Positions 7,073 through 15,248 of a DNA stretch of 64,000 nt are shown here, one piece after another. The stretch's first letter is position 1; each line of letters starts with the position of its first letter. The DNA is from Shimia sp049116215 (GTDB lineage Bacteria > Pseudomonadota > Alphaproteobacteria > Rhodobacterales > Rhodobacteraceae). The position numbers and the translations under genes were made by a program. The stretch spans positions 1,054,001 to 1,118,000 of the forward strand of contig NZ_JAGDZB010000001.1 in NCBI RefSeq assembly GCF_049116215.1. Reading direction: 5' to 3'. The notes under the pieces were generated by a model. That model saw nothing but the letters and a program-made list of their open reading frames with translations. It was not told the DNA's origin and did not search any database.

Positions 7073-9316
7073 ATGGCTGCGGAGATTCACGAGCTTAACC
7101 GGGCCCTGGAGGCTTTTGACCGGCGCAACACGCCGGCCGGCCTGTTGGTGCGTTACGCCCGTGGTCGTCTGCGATATTTCCCCAGCCGCCAAGTGCTCGT
7201 GCTGTTTGGGGCTGTGGTCCTTGCCTATACTGTGTCGCTCCAAATCGCGGCGTTGGCCGTTTTGGTTGCGGCCATTGGCGATGTAATCGACAGCTACGTG
7301 CTACGGGGAGTGACCAAGAAATTAGAGCGCGGTGAGACTGTTAAGACCCTCCTGCGTAAAACAACACTAACGGCATTTGCTCAGGCGTTTGGCCTTTCAG
7401 CCTTTGTCGCGATCTTATGGTTGGCAACCCCACGCGAAGCCGCACTCCTGCTGTGCCTGGCCTATTTAGGGTCCGCCTCCGTGAATGCCATTATGGCTTT
7501 GTCATACCACCGCGCGGCGGCCTTCATCCGCCTTTCAGTGTACGGAGCCTCAGTCTTTCTGCTATTCGTCGCAGATTTTTATATGCTGCAGAGCCACCGT
7601 GAACAGGTGTTCTACAACCTGGTTGCTGCCCTCATGGTCGCGTACACCATGTTGCCATTTGTCAGCTATGTCACAACCGGACGCCAGCGGGATTTGCGGC
7701 AACAGCGCCGCCAGATTGAACAGGGGCTGGAGCTGGCCAAGGCCAACGCCTCTCTGCTCGCACGTCAGCGCGAAGGCCGTTTTCTGGGCTCGATTGCCGA
7801 AAATGCCGTCGACAGCATCATCATGTTGGACGCGGATGCCAACACGCTTTGGGTCAACCCGGCCTTCACCCGCAAAACCGGCTACAAGCTGTCCGAAGTT
7901 GTGGGCAAACATCCCGCCGATTACCTGCACGGCCCCCGGTCCGACCCCGCGATTCTGAAGCGGTTCACACAGGCCATCAAAGACGGCGTGGCCGCCAGCG
8001 GCGAAAACGTGAACTACACCAAAGTTGGCGCGCCGTTCTGGGTCGAAACCAACCTCTCTCCGGTGTTTGATGAAAACGGCAAGCTCGAGATGGTCATCTC
8101 GGTGGACCGGGACGTCACCCTTAAGAATCAGCGCGAAAGTGAATTGGCAGAGGCCAAGCGGGCGGCGGAGCAGGGGGAGCGCGCCAAAACCGCCTTCCTT
8201 GCGACCATGAGCCATGAAATCCGCACGCCGATGAACGGCATTATTGGCATGTCGGAGCTTCTGACAGACGCAAAGCTCAGCGCCGAAGAGACGCTTTATG
8301 TACAGACCATTCGCCATTCGTCTGAAGCGCTGCTGACCATCATCAACGATATCCTTGATTTCTCAAAACTCCAGGACGGTCATCTAAAAATCAGTTCCGT
8401 TGCCTTTGAGTTGCAGCCCTGTCTGGACGAAGTCATGAACCTGATGCGCCCGCAAGCGGCGTCAAAGGGCATTTCGCTTGTGATTGAAACCACCGACAAC
8501 CTGCCCCGTACGGTTTGGGGCGACGACGGCCGCTTGCGGCAAATATTGGTGAATGTGATTGGCAACGCCATCAAGTTCACTGAAACCGGTGGCGTGACTG
8601 TGCATGTGGGCACGGTCAAAGAAGGCCCAGACCACGGTCTGGAGATTTCGGTCACGGATTCGGGTATCGGCATCGCCCCGGATCGCATTGAACATGTGTT
8701 TGACCAATTTGCCCAGGCGGATGCTGCCACCACGCGGCGCTTTGGTGGGACCGGGCTGGGCCTTGCCATTTCACGCCAGCTGGCTCGGATGATGGGCGGA
8801 GATGTCACCGCAACCAGCGCGCTAAACGTTGGGTCGTGCTTTGTCGTGCATGTGGATTTTCCTGCTGTCACCCTCCCGGCCAAGCGTATCGAGGACCCGG
8901 ATGTAATGCCGGACCCAATGGTGTTTGCCGGCACAACCGTGCTTTTGGCAGAAGACAATCGCACCAACCGGTTCCTTGTGCAGAAGCTGCTGAAAGATTT
9001 GCCACTGACGTTAATCACGGCCGTGAACGGCAAGGAGGCAGTCGAGATGGTCAAGACGCATAAGCCGCAGGTGGTGCTTATGGACATGTCCATGCCGGAA
9101 ATGGATGGGCTCGACGCCACTCGCTTCATTCGCAACCACATCCCGGTCCAGCCGCACATCATTGCTCTGACGGCCAATGCCTATCGCAGTGACCGTCAGG
9201 CCTGTCTCGAGGCGGGTATGAATGGGTTTCTGCCCAAACCGGTGCGCCGCATCGACCTGCTGAAAGCCATTGCACAGGGACTGGAAAGCCGCACCCGCGT
9301 GGTTCAGTCGCGCTGA
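7073..9316 (+). CDS. Membrane hybrid histidine kinase (PAS-HisKA-HATPase-REC)
   Basis: A 747-residue sensor kinase. Residues about 40-210 hold five or six membrane helices, then a short coiled coil, a PAS domain (about 240-355, with NAVDSIIMLDADANTLWVNP), the dimerisation/phosphoacceptor helix with H381 in MSHEIRTPMNG, an ATPase domain with N, G1 (DSGIGI) and G2 (GGTGLGL) boxes, and a C-terminal receiver with phosphoacceptor D671 in VLMDMSMPEMDG. It is 73 bases after pncA and 75 before pncB. No separate response regulator is adjacent. Its N-terminal membrane region resembles that of the kinase at 54137-56413, so the two are paralogues. The ligand is unknown; a link to NAD salvage rests on position only. 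Confidence 0.93.
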   Translation: MAAEIHELNRALEAFDRRNTPAGLLVRYARGRLRYFPSRQVLVLFGAVVLAYTVSLQIAALAVLVAAIGDVIDSYVLRGVTKKLERGETVKTLLRKTTLTAFAQAFGLSAFVAILWLATPREAALLLCLAYLGSASVNAIMALSYHRAAAFIRLSVYGASVFLLFVADFYMLQSHREQVFYNLVAALMVAYTMLPFVSYVTTGRQRDLRQQRRQIEQGLELAKANASLLARQREGRFLGSIAENAVDSIIMLDADANTLWVNPAFTRKTGYKLSEVVGKHPADYLHGPRSDPAILKRFTQAIKDGVAASGENVNYTKVGAPFWVETNLSPVFDENGKLEMVISVDRDVTLKNQRESELAEAKRAAEQGERAKTAFLATMSHEIRTPMNGIIGMSELLTDAKLSAEETLYVQTIRHSSEALLTIINDILDFSKLQDGHLKISSVAFELQPCLDEVMNLMRPQAASKGISLVIETTDNLPRTVWGDDGRLRQILVNVIGNAIKFTETGGVTVHVGTVKEGPDHGLEISVTDSGIGIAPDRIEHVFDQFAQADAATTRRFGGTGLGLAISRQLARMMGGDVTATSALNVGSCFVVHVDFPAVTLPAKRIEDPDVMPDPMVFAGTTVLLAEDNRTNRFLVQKLLKDLPLTLITAVNGKEAVEMVKTHKPQVVLMDMSMPEMDGLDATRFIRNHIPVQPHIIALTANAYRSDRQACLEAGMNGFLPKPVRRIDLLKAIAQGLESRTRVVQSR

Positions 9317-9391
9317 CTCACCCATAAGGGCTTCCAGACCCTTGGTTTTCTGGGTATCAACGGCGAAACGAGACTGTGAGGACCAGAGAAT

Positions 9392-10684
9392 ATGGTCGAT
9401 ATCGCCACCCGTGTCTGGAACCACAAATGGAAAATTGATCCCATTGTGCGTTCCCTCATCGACAACGACTTTTATAAGTTGCTGATGTGTCAGTCGATTT
9501 TTCGCAATCGCCCTGACGCGCATGTCACCTTTAGCTTGATCAACCGATCTTCCAACATCCGCTTGGCGGATCTGATCGACGAAGGCGAGTTGCGCGAACA
9601 GCTCGACCACATCCAATCGCTGTCCCTGAGCCGTGGCGAAAGCACCTTTCTGCGCGGCAACACCTTCTACGGTAAGCGCCAGATGTTTCGTCCGGACTTC
9701 ATGGAGTGGTTCGAAAACATGCGCTTACCGGACTACCATCTGGAAAAGCGCGACGGCCAGTATGAGTTGACCTTTGAAGGCAAATGGCACGAAGTCATGC
9801 TCTGGGAAATCCCGGCTCTGGCCGTTCTGATGGAACTGCGCGGCCGGGCCGTGCTGCACGACATGCGCAAGTTTGAGCTGCAAGTGCTCTACGCCCGCGC
9901 CATGACCAAGCTGTGGGAGAAAGTCGACCACCTGCGTACCTTGCCTGACCTGCGGATTGCTGATTTTGGTACCCGCCGCCGTCATTCCTATCTTTGGCAA
10001 GACTGGTGTGTGCAGGCTATGGTCGAAGGCCTCGGTGACAAATTCGTCGGCACCTCCAACTGCTTGATTGCGATGAAACGCGATCTGGAAGCGATTGGCA
10101 CCAATGCACATGAATTGCCGATGGTGTTCTCCGCACTGGCAGAAAATGACGAAGCGTTGCGTCAGGCCCCTTACAAAGTCCTAGCGGACTGGCACGAAGA
10201 ACACGAAGGCAACCTGCGCATCATCCTGCCGGACACCTACGGCACCGAAGGCTTTTTGCAAGGCGCACCGGATTGGCTTGCTGGCTGGACGGGTATTCGC
10301 ATCGACAGCGGCGATCCCGCCAAAGGTGCCGAAACCGCCATTCGCTGGTGGAAAGACCGTGGTGAAGACCCCACTAAAAAACTGGTAATTTTCTCCGATG
10401 GCTTGGATACCGACAAAATTGCCGAATTACACACGCAGTTTGCTGGCCGTGTGCGTGTGTCTTTTGGTTGGGGCACCTTGCTGACCAACGACTTCCGCGG
10501 TTTGACCCAGGACGACGGTCTGGCGCCGTTCTCCATGGTATGCAAAGCTATCAAAGCCAACGGAAAGCCGACAGTGAAACTGTCGGACAACCCCAACAAA
10601 GCCATGGGTCCCGCCAGCGAAATCGAACGCTACAAGCGGGTGTTTGGTGTTGGGCAGCAGGATGAAATGGATGTGATCGTCTAA
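9392..10684 (+). CDS. pncB: Nicotinate phosphoribosyltransferase
   Basis: A 430-residue enzyme that joins nicotinate and PRPP, with ATP hydrolysis, to give nicotinate mononucleotide. Family segments seen: DNDFYKLLMCQ near the N-terminus, ADFGTRRRHS with the histidine of the phosphorylation region, VGTSN, IGTNAHELPM, and the phosphate-binding stretch WTGIRIDSGDP. The length matches bacterial PncB. The start codon follows GAGGACCAGAGAAT. It closes a pncA-kinase-pncB row. Its stop codon overlaps by four bases (CTAA) the stop codon of the convergent hydrolase gene. Confidence 0.95.
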   Translation: MVDIATRVWNHKWKIDPIVRSLIDNDFYKLLMCQSIFRNRPDAHVTFSLINRSSNIRLADLIDEGELREQLDHIQSLSLSRGESTFLRGNTFYGKRQMFRPDFMEWFENMRLPDYHLEKRDGQYELTFEGKWHEVMLWEIPALAVLMELRGRAVLHDMRKFELQVLYARAMTKLWEKVDHLRTLPDLRIADFGTRRRHSYLWQDWCVQAMVEGLGDKFVGTSNCLIAMKRDLEAIGTNAHELPMVFSALAENDEALRQAPYKVLADWHEEHEGNLRIILPDTYGTEGFLQGAPDWLAGWTGIRIDSGDPAKGAETAIRWWKDRGEDPTKKLVIFSDGLDTDKIAELHTQFAGRVRVSFGWGTLLTNDFRGLTQDDGLAPFSMVCKAIKANGKPTVKLSDNPNKAMGPASEIERYKRVFGVGQQDEMDVIV

Positions 10685-11589
10685 GTCGTTTCCATCAGAA
10701 ACTTCTGCACCAAAGCCACCGTGCTTGGGGCCTGTAAAATGCGGGTGTGGCCCAGGCCCTCGGTGATCTCAAATTGCGCCCCTTCCCAGGCTTTGGCCAC
10801 TTGTTCGCCTTCAGACAGCGGCACCTGCTGATCGTTGCAATCATGCAGGATCAACGCGTCTTGATTTAGAACTGACGCATTAAGCGGCGTGCGAAACTCA
10901 TCAAATGCCCGCCCATACCGCGCCTCGATCAACGCCTGTGCCCGCCCGGAAACCTTCTCAGTGGCCCCCAACATGCGCCCCGTCTGCGCCAGATACGTAC
11001 CCGGATAGGCCGGCGGCGCAATCAGCACCGCGCGCTTGGCTACCATGCCCCGCCGCAAGGCCGTTGCCACCGCCGCGCCGCCCATGGAATGGCCAACCAC
11101 CGTATCAAACGGCCCCTCCTGTGTGGCAAACATCTCCAGCGCATCGACAAAATCCGGCAACCCGGCGTTGCGTTTTGGTGATTGCCCATGCCCCGGCGCA
11201 TCAAACCCCACCACTTCATAACCCGCGGCCACCAAGGGCTCCGCCAAACCGCTCAACTGGCTGATCCGCCCGCCAAACCCATGCATCAAGAGCACTTTGG
11301 GATGCGGCCCATTACCCTCCGGCACCCATCGGTACAACGATAGAAACCCCAAGGCGCCAAACCGCCGCCGCGTGTAGCGCGCTTGTGTCATGGCATGGCG
11401 TTCCCAATGGCGCACAGACGGGCGGGGAGGGGTGGTGAACAAATCTGCCAACCGTGCTGCCGCCGTGTCTGGCGACGTGCGGGACATCACCCACATCTGG
11501 CTGCGCAGTGCCGCCAACATCGCCAGCTTTTTGATCTGCGGCAGCTTGCGTCGCCGCCGCACAATGGAAGGAACACTGCTGTCGGTCAT
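10681..11589 (-). CDS. Alpha/beta hydrolase
   Basis: A 302-residue serine hydrolase of the alpha/beta fold. The nucleophile elbow GHSMGG, the oxyanion HGFGG, the acid in DCNDQQVP and a late histidine (GLGHTRIL) are all visible. The start is the ATG at 11589, preceded by AGGAGAG; an upstream in-frame start at 11607 lacks a binding site. The substrate is unknown; lactonase, esterase and haloperoxidase-like activities are all possible. It is divergent from an HxlR-type regulator, and the gap holds three related palindromes, so repression by that regulator is likely. Confidence 0.85.
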   Translation of the reverse strand: MTDSSVPSIVRRRRKLPQIKKLAMLAALRSQMWVMSRTSPDTAAARLADLFTTPPRPSVRHWERHAMTQARYTRRRFGALGFLSLYRWVPEGNGPHPKVLLMHGFGGRISQLSGLAEPLVAAGYEVVGFDAPGHGQSPKRNAGLPDFVDALEMFATQEGPFDTVVGHSMGGAAVATALRRGMVAKRAVLIAPPAYPGTYLAQTGRMLGATEKVSGRAQALIEARYGRAFDEFRTPLNASVLNQDALILHDCNDQQVPLSEGEQVAKAWEGAQFEITEGLGHTRILQAPSTVALVQKFLMETT

Positions 11590-11616
11590 CACTCTCTCCT
11601 GCGCCAAACGTGGCTA

Positions 11617-11688
11617 GGTTCCAAAATGGAACCCATGCAGAGATTCATAAGTTCCAAATCAGAACTGAGTCAAGTTCTGTTTTGGAAC
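11617..11688. promoter_or_regulatory. Cluster of GTTCC/GGAAC palindromes, likely HxlR operator
   Basis: Three sites between the divergent hydrolase and regulator genes. Site 1 at 11617-11633 is the perfect GGTTCC-AAAAT-GGAACC. Site 2 (11651-11665, GTTCCAAATCAGAAC) and site 3 (11674-11688, GTTCTGTTTTGGAAC) are inverted copies of one another (14 of 15 bases), separated by eight bases. Each keeps a GTTC...GAAC frame. Site 1 begins 28 bases from the hydrolase start and site 3 ends 39 bases from the regulator start, fitting control of both promoters. Confidence 0.7.
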
Positions 11689-11726
11689 CTGTTGGGAAAA
11701 TCTGCGAGAGATGCTATGTGAAACCC

Positions 11727-12173
11727 ATGAAATGGACCGATCTCCCCAATGAAGGCTGCTCTGTAGCCCGCACAATGTCGGTGCTCGGCGACCGCTGGAC
11801 GCTGCTCATCCTGCGCGACACCCTGTTTGGCATCCGCCGCTTTGATGACATTCAAAAACGCCTAAAGATCACGCGTCACGTGTTGTCGGATCGTCTCAAG
11901 CGATTGGAATCACACGGCCTTCTGGAGCGCAAACCTTATCAGGAGCGCCCCACGCGCTACGAGTATCACCCAACCCAAGCCGCCAAAGACTTTGTGCCGG
12001 TCATGCAGGCCATGACAGCTTGGGCGCAGACCCACTTGCCCACGGAAAAATCGGAGCCCTATAGATTCCTCGATCGCGAAACTCGACAACCCACAGACCC
12101 CAAGGTGATCGACGCCAACACCGGCGCCGAAATCACCTCAAAGTCCATTTGGGTTGAAACCACCCGCCGCTAA
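11727..12173 (+). CDS. HxlR-family winged-helix regulator
   Basis: A 148-residue MarR-like DNA-binding protein. The family signature CSVARTMSVLGDRWTLLILRD appears near the N-terminus, followed by the recognition region (ITRHVLSDRLKRLESHGLLER) and the wing (YEYHPT). The ATG at 11727 gives the normal family start; GTG at 11718, nine bases earlier and closer to a GAGAG motif, is an alternative. Cysteine 13 lies where redox-sensing HxlR proteins have their reactive thiol, so electrophile or oxidant sensing is possible but not shown. It is divergent from the alpha/beta hydrolase and converges on the kinase gene, sharing CTAA at the stop codons. Confidence 0.9.
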   Translation: MKWTDLPNEGCSVARTMSVLGDRWTLLILRDTLFGIRRFDDIQKRLKITRHVLSDRLKRLESHGLLERKPYQERPTRYEYHPTQAAKDFVPVMQAMTAWAQTHLPTEKSEPYRFLDRETRQPTDPKVIDANTGAEITSKSIWVETTRR

Positions 12174-13129
12174 GCCAAATACCGTGTCGCCATGGCAATC
12201 GCCCGCTCGGCGTAGTCGCGCACAGCCGGATGATCGTCGGCATAGCGTCCGATGACCCAGCCACACGATGCCATGGCCCGCATCACGGTAAACGCCAGCA
12301 CCAGCTGCTCCGCCTGGTCCGGCAAGGCCCGTACAGAGGCGTAGCCCCGCAGCAAGGCTGCCCCCAAAGCTGCCTCATTGGCCTGATCCCAATTCTGGGA
12401 CATGGCCACGCCCAGCTCATACATGCGGAAGCCAAACACGCCATCGTCAAAGTCGATCAGCCGCGTTTGCCCGTCCTGAACCAGCACATTTTCCCGCAAG
12501 GCATCCGCATGGATCAAGCCAAAATCACCACCCGCGTCTGCATGCGCGCCAATCTCCGCCAACAGCTTCTCGCGACAGGACAGCAACAGCGCAGCTTCCT
12601 CCTTTGACAGGCTGGCATTCTCCCAGAACCGTCCCCAGGACGGCGCGTCGCCCAGCAGCGCGCCCAGGTCCAACACCTCGCGCGCAAATGCCTCCGGCCG
12701 TGTCATCGCATCGCTGGCCACATGCAAACGCGCCAGTTCCGCCCCCAATGCCTCATGCAGCCGGTCCTGCTCCGCCACATCCATCGCCAGCGGCACACCA
12801 CCTTCACCGAGTGGCGCGCCGTCCAGCCAGGTCACCAGCGAGGCGACGCGCGCGCCACCCGTCGCCAGCACATCGCCAGCCAGGGTACGGATCGGCTGCG
12901 GCACCAGCATACCGGCTGCCACCAGCGCCTCAGACCACCACAGTTCCGACCGGATCGCATCATCGCTTTGATACCCAGGCCGATGCAGCCGCAACGCCGC
13001 GCGCTGCCCATCCGGCCCCGCCGCTTCCAAAACGATGTTCTCACGGTTCTTGATCAACCGAGGTGTCATCTCCACACCCCAAGCCTTCAGCGCCTCCTGC
13101 GCGGCAACAATGGCTTCTTGATTGTTCAT
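12170..13129 (-). CDS. Aminoglycoside phosphotransferase-fold small-molecule kinase
   Basis: A 319-residue kinase of the APH/choline kinase fold. The catalytic loop HADALRENVL and the metal-binding DFDD are both present, and the N-terminal lobe has an ATP-binding-like ENIVLEA strand. Homoserine kinase II, ethanolamine/choline kinase and hydroxylysine kinase share this fold. Its ATG overlaps the stop codon of the upstream aminotransferase-fold gene (ATGA), so the two are translated together. This pairing matches the hydroxylysine kinase plus phosphohydroxylysine phospholyase pair. I infer that it phosphorylates the hydroxyl group of an amino alcohol or hydroxy amino acid. Drug resistance is unlikely. 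Confidence 0.8.
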   Translation of the reverse strand: MNNQEAIVAAQEALKAWGVEMTPRLIKNRENIVLEAAGPDGQRAALRLHRPGYQSDDAIRSELWWSEALVAAGMLVPQPIRTLAGDVLATGGARVASLVTWLDGAPLGEGGVPLAMDVAEQDRLHEALGAELARLHVASDAMTRPEAFAREVLDLGALLGDAPSWGRFWENASLSKEEAALLLSCREKLLAEIGAHADAGGDFGLIHADALRENVLVQDGQTRLIDFDDGVFGFRMYELGVAMSQNWDQANEAALGAALLRGYASVRALPDQAEQLVLAFTVMRAMASCGWVIGRYADDHPAVRDYAERAIAMATRYLA

Positions 13130-14391
13130 AGCACCGCCTCAAACGCCGAATTTAGGGTCTCCACCAACAGGTCTGCATTGCCGCGATCAAACGCACAGGG
13201 CGGGCGAATCTTGAGCGTGTTGTCATACCGTCCCTCGCTGTGCAGCAGCACGCCACGGTCGCGCATCTCGTCAATCATCGCCGTGCAAACCTCTGTGGCC
13301 GGTTTCCCATCGCGCCACAGCTCCACACCAAAGAACAGGCCGGAGCCGCGCACATCGGCAATCACGTCATACCGAGCCTGCAGCTCTTTCAACTGCGCCA
13401 CCGCATAGGCGCCCACATCCGCCGCGTTTTCAACTAGCCCTTCGTCTTCAATCACATTGAGCACCGCATGTGCCGCCGCCGCACTCACCGGGTTGCCGCC
13501 AAAGGTGTTGAAGTATTTGAAACCTTCCTGAAATGCGGTCAGGATTTCCGGCCGCGTGATCGTCGCTGCCACCGGATGCCCGTTTGCCATCGGCTTGCCC
13601 AAAGTCACAATGTCCGGCGCAAATCCAAGTTTCTGGTGTCCCCACCAGTGGCTGCCAATTCGCCCAAATCCCGGCTGCACTTCATCGGCAATCACAATGC
13701 CGCCCTCCGCCTTCACTGCGGCCACGGCCTCATCAAGGAAGCCTTCTTCCAAGGTTGGGAAACCCTCATTGGCAAAATACGGGCAGATAATCAGCGCCGA
13801 CAGACCGTGTTCGGAGGCCTCAAGCTCGGCAATCGCCGCTTTAACGCCCGCGGTGAAGGCCGCTTTCTGACCATCGCGCGTGCCGCCAGTAGGCTGCATA
13901 TTGTCCGGCGCAGGCACGCGTTTCACATGATCTCTAAAGCCACCAATTGGGGTCTTGGAACTGTTCAGCTGGCTCACCGCAGTGGTATTGCCGTGATAGG
14001 TGTTGTCAGTGGTGATGACGCCGGTCTTGCCGGTCACCGCCTGCGCCATGCGCAACGCCACATCGTTGGCTTCCGATCCGGAACAGACCATCACCATGCT
14101 GCTCAGGTCATGGTCAAACTTTGCGGTCAACGCCTCTCCATACTCCAGAATCCCGTCATGCACATACCGAGTGTGCGTGTTCAGCGTGGCAGCCTGTGTC
14201 GCAATCGCCTCAACCACCCGCGGGTGGCAATGCCCGACATGCGGCACGTTGTTGTAACAGTCCAGATATTTGCGGCCGTCCGTGTCCCACAACCAAACCC
14301 CTTCGCCGCGTGCCAAATGCACAGGCTCTTTGTAAAAGGTGGTGACATGTGGCCCCAACAGCCGTTTGCGCCGCGCCAAAATATCCGACAT
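13126..14391 (-). CDS. Class-III PLP enzyme, probable phospholyase of the AGXT2L type
   Basis: A 421-residue fold-type I PLP enzyme. The lysine that binds PLP is K266 in TLGKPMANGHP; the DEVQ.GFGR motif, GSEAND and NTFGGNP are intact. The start is ATG 14391 with GAGGGAG upstream. The N-terminal part (LDCYNNVPHVGHCHP) and the whole pattern look closer to ethanolamine-phosphate and phosphohydroxylysine phospholyases than to GABA transaminases. Those enzymes eliminate phosphate and ammonia, leaving an aldehyde or semialdehyde. The coupled kinase downstream supports this. A simple omega-aminotransferase remains possible. Confidence 0.85.
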   Translation of the reverse strand: MSDILARRKRLLGPHVTTFYKEPVHLARGEGVWLWDTDGRKYLDCYNNVPHVGHCHPRVVEAIATQAATLNTHTRYVHDGILEYGEALTAKFDHDLSSMVMVCSGSEANDVALRMAQAVTGKTGVITTDNTYHGNTTAVSQLNSSKTPIGGFRDHVKRVPAPDNMQPTGGTRDGQKAAFTAGVKAAIAELEASEHGLSALIICPYFANEGFPTLEEGFLDEAVAAVKAEGGIVIADEVQPGFGRIGSHWWGHQKLGFAPDIVTLGKPMANGHPVAATITRPEILTAFQEGFKYFNTFGGNPVSAAAAHAVLNVIEDEGLVENAADVGAYAVAQLKELQARYDVIADVRGSGLFFGVELWRDGKPATEVCTAMIDEMRDRGVLLHSEGRYDNTLKIRPPCAFDRGNADLLVETLNSAFEAVL

Positions 14392-14458
14392 GGCTTGCTC
14401 CCTCAATTTGCTCCGGCGCCATTACTGCGCCTGAAGCCCTGAGGCTGCAACCCCGCAA

Positions 14459-14878
14459 TCACTCGTCGCGGGAGACTTTGCCACGCATCGCCTTTACGTC
14501 ACCGCGCACCTTCTTGGCTTTGAGACGTCGTTGCTGGCTGCCGTAGGTCGGCTTGGTCTTGATCCGCCGTTTAGGCGCCACCAGAGACTTGCGGACCAGC
14601 TCCGCCAAACGGTCACGCGCAATGTCGCGATTGCGCGCTTGGCTGCGGGTCTCGTCACACTGGATTATGATCGCACCGTCTTTGGTCCAGCGTCGTCCGG
14701 CCAGCCGTTTGAGGCGCGCCTTCACCGGGGCTGAAAGGGCAGGAGAGCGCTCCGCCTCAAACCGCAGTTCTACCGCGGTTGCGACCTTGTTCACATTCTG
14801 CCCGCCAGGCCCGCTGGCACGCATGAACTGCTCGGTCAGCTCCCAGTCCTCAATTGTGATGTCGTCGCTGATCCGCAT
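14459..14878 (-). CDS. arfB: Ribosome rescue peptidyl-tRNA hydrolase ArfB
   Basis: A 139-residue release-factor-like protein that frees stalled ribosomes on non-stop mRNA. The catalytic GGQ is at 25-27 (GPGGQNVNK), and the protein ends in a long basic tail (KRRIKTKPTYGSQQRRLKAK) that enters the empty mRNA channel. The start is ATG 14878 behind GGAG; it gives the usual 140-residue length, whereas the longer frame to 14953 adds unrelated residues. It is downstream of a 370-base gap and upstream of the phospholyase gene, on the same strand. Confidence 0.95.
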   Translation of the reverse strand: MRISDDITIEDWELTEQFMRASGPGGQNVNKVATAVELRFEAERSPALSAPVKARLKRLAGRRWTKDGAIIIQCDETRSQARNRDIARDRLAELVRKSLVAPKRRIKTKPTYGSQQRRLKAKKVRGDVKAMRGKVSRDE

Positions 14879-15020
14879 GCATGTCTCCGCGTTGCGCGGC
14901 CTGTCGATTAAGATTTCCGCTTTGATATGCGCTGGAAATTCGCACCACCGCAATACAGTCGTAATACCGACGCGAAACCGACGTGGTTTTTGGGTGACTT
15001 TGAGTGGTTAATTTGACAGC
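14879..15020 (-). promoter_or_regulatory. Upstream region of arfB
   Basis: Moderately AT-rich stretch between the terminator at 15021-15055 and arfB. The arfB promoter should be here. I do not see a clear consensus element, and the in-frame extension of arfB through it is rejected. Confidence 0.35.
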
Positions 15021-15055
15021 AAAAAGGGCCGCTTCCCGCGTTGGAAGCAGCCCTT
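15021..15055 (-). terminator. Rho-independent terminator on the minus strand
   Basis: A 12-pair stem with one mismatch (15024-15036 with 15043-15055), loop CGCGTT, followed on the minus strand by TTTTTGC. The nearest upstream gene on that strand is the YhhQ-type transporter, whose stop is almost 200 bases away. Confidence 0.8.
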
Positions 15056-15248
15056 CGAGATGATTGGAGGTGCATCGGTTAGGATCACACCAATTCGGAC
15101 TTTACGTCAGCCAAGGGCTGCCTCAGCTGCGCTCCCCCCAAACTGTTCCGACCTCGTTCTCCATAGCTTCTCTAGACAATGGGCACCTCCCTTCAATTTG
15201 TTTCGCGTACCCCCAGCCTGCCACAGGTTGGGGATAAGTCAAACAAAA
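15056..15248 (-). other. Unassigned segment between the queuosine transporter gene and its terminator
   Basis: No ordinary gene. On the minus strand it starts with a hairpin (CCCCA/TGGGG and CCTG/CAGG, 15211-15233), then a strong ribosome-binding site GGGAGG and an 18-codon frame that would start at TTG (15174) and read MSREAMENEVGTVWGERS before TGA. The terminator at 15021 follows. It may be a long 3' UTR, a small RNA or a tiny gene; I cannot decide from the sequence. Confidence 0.35.
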
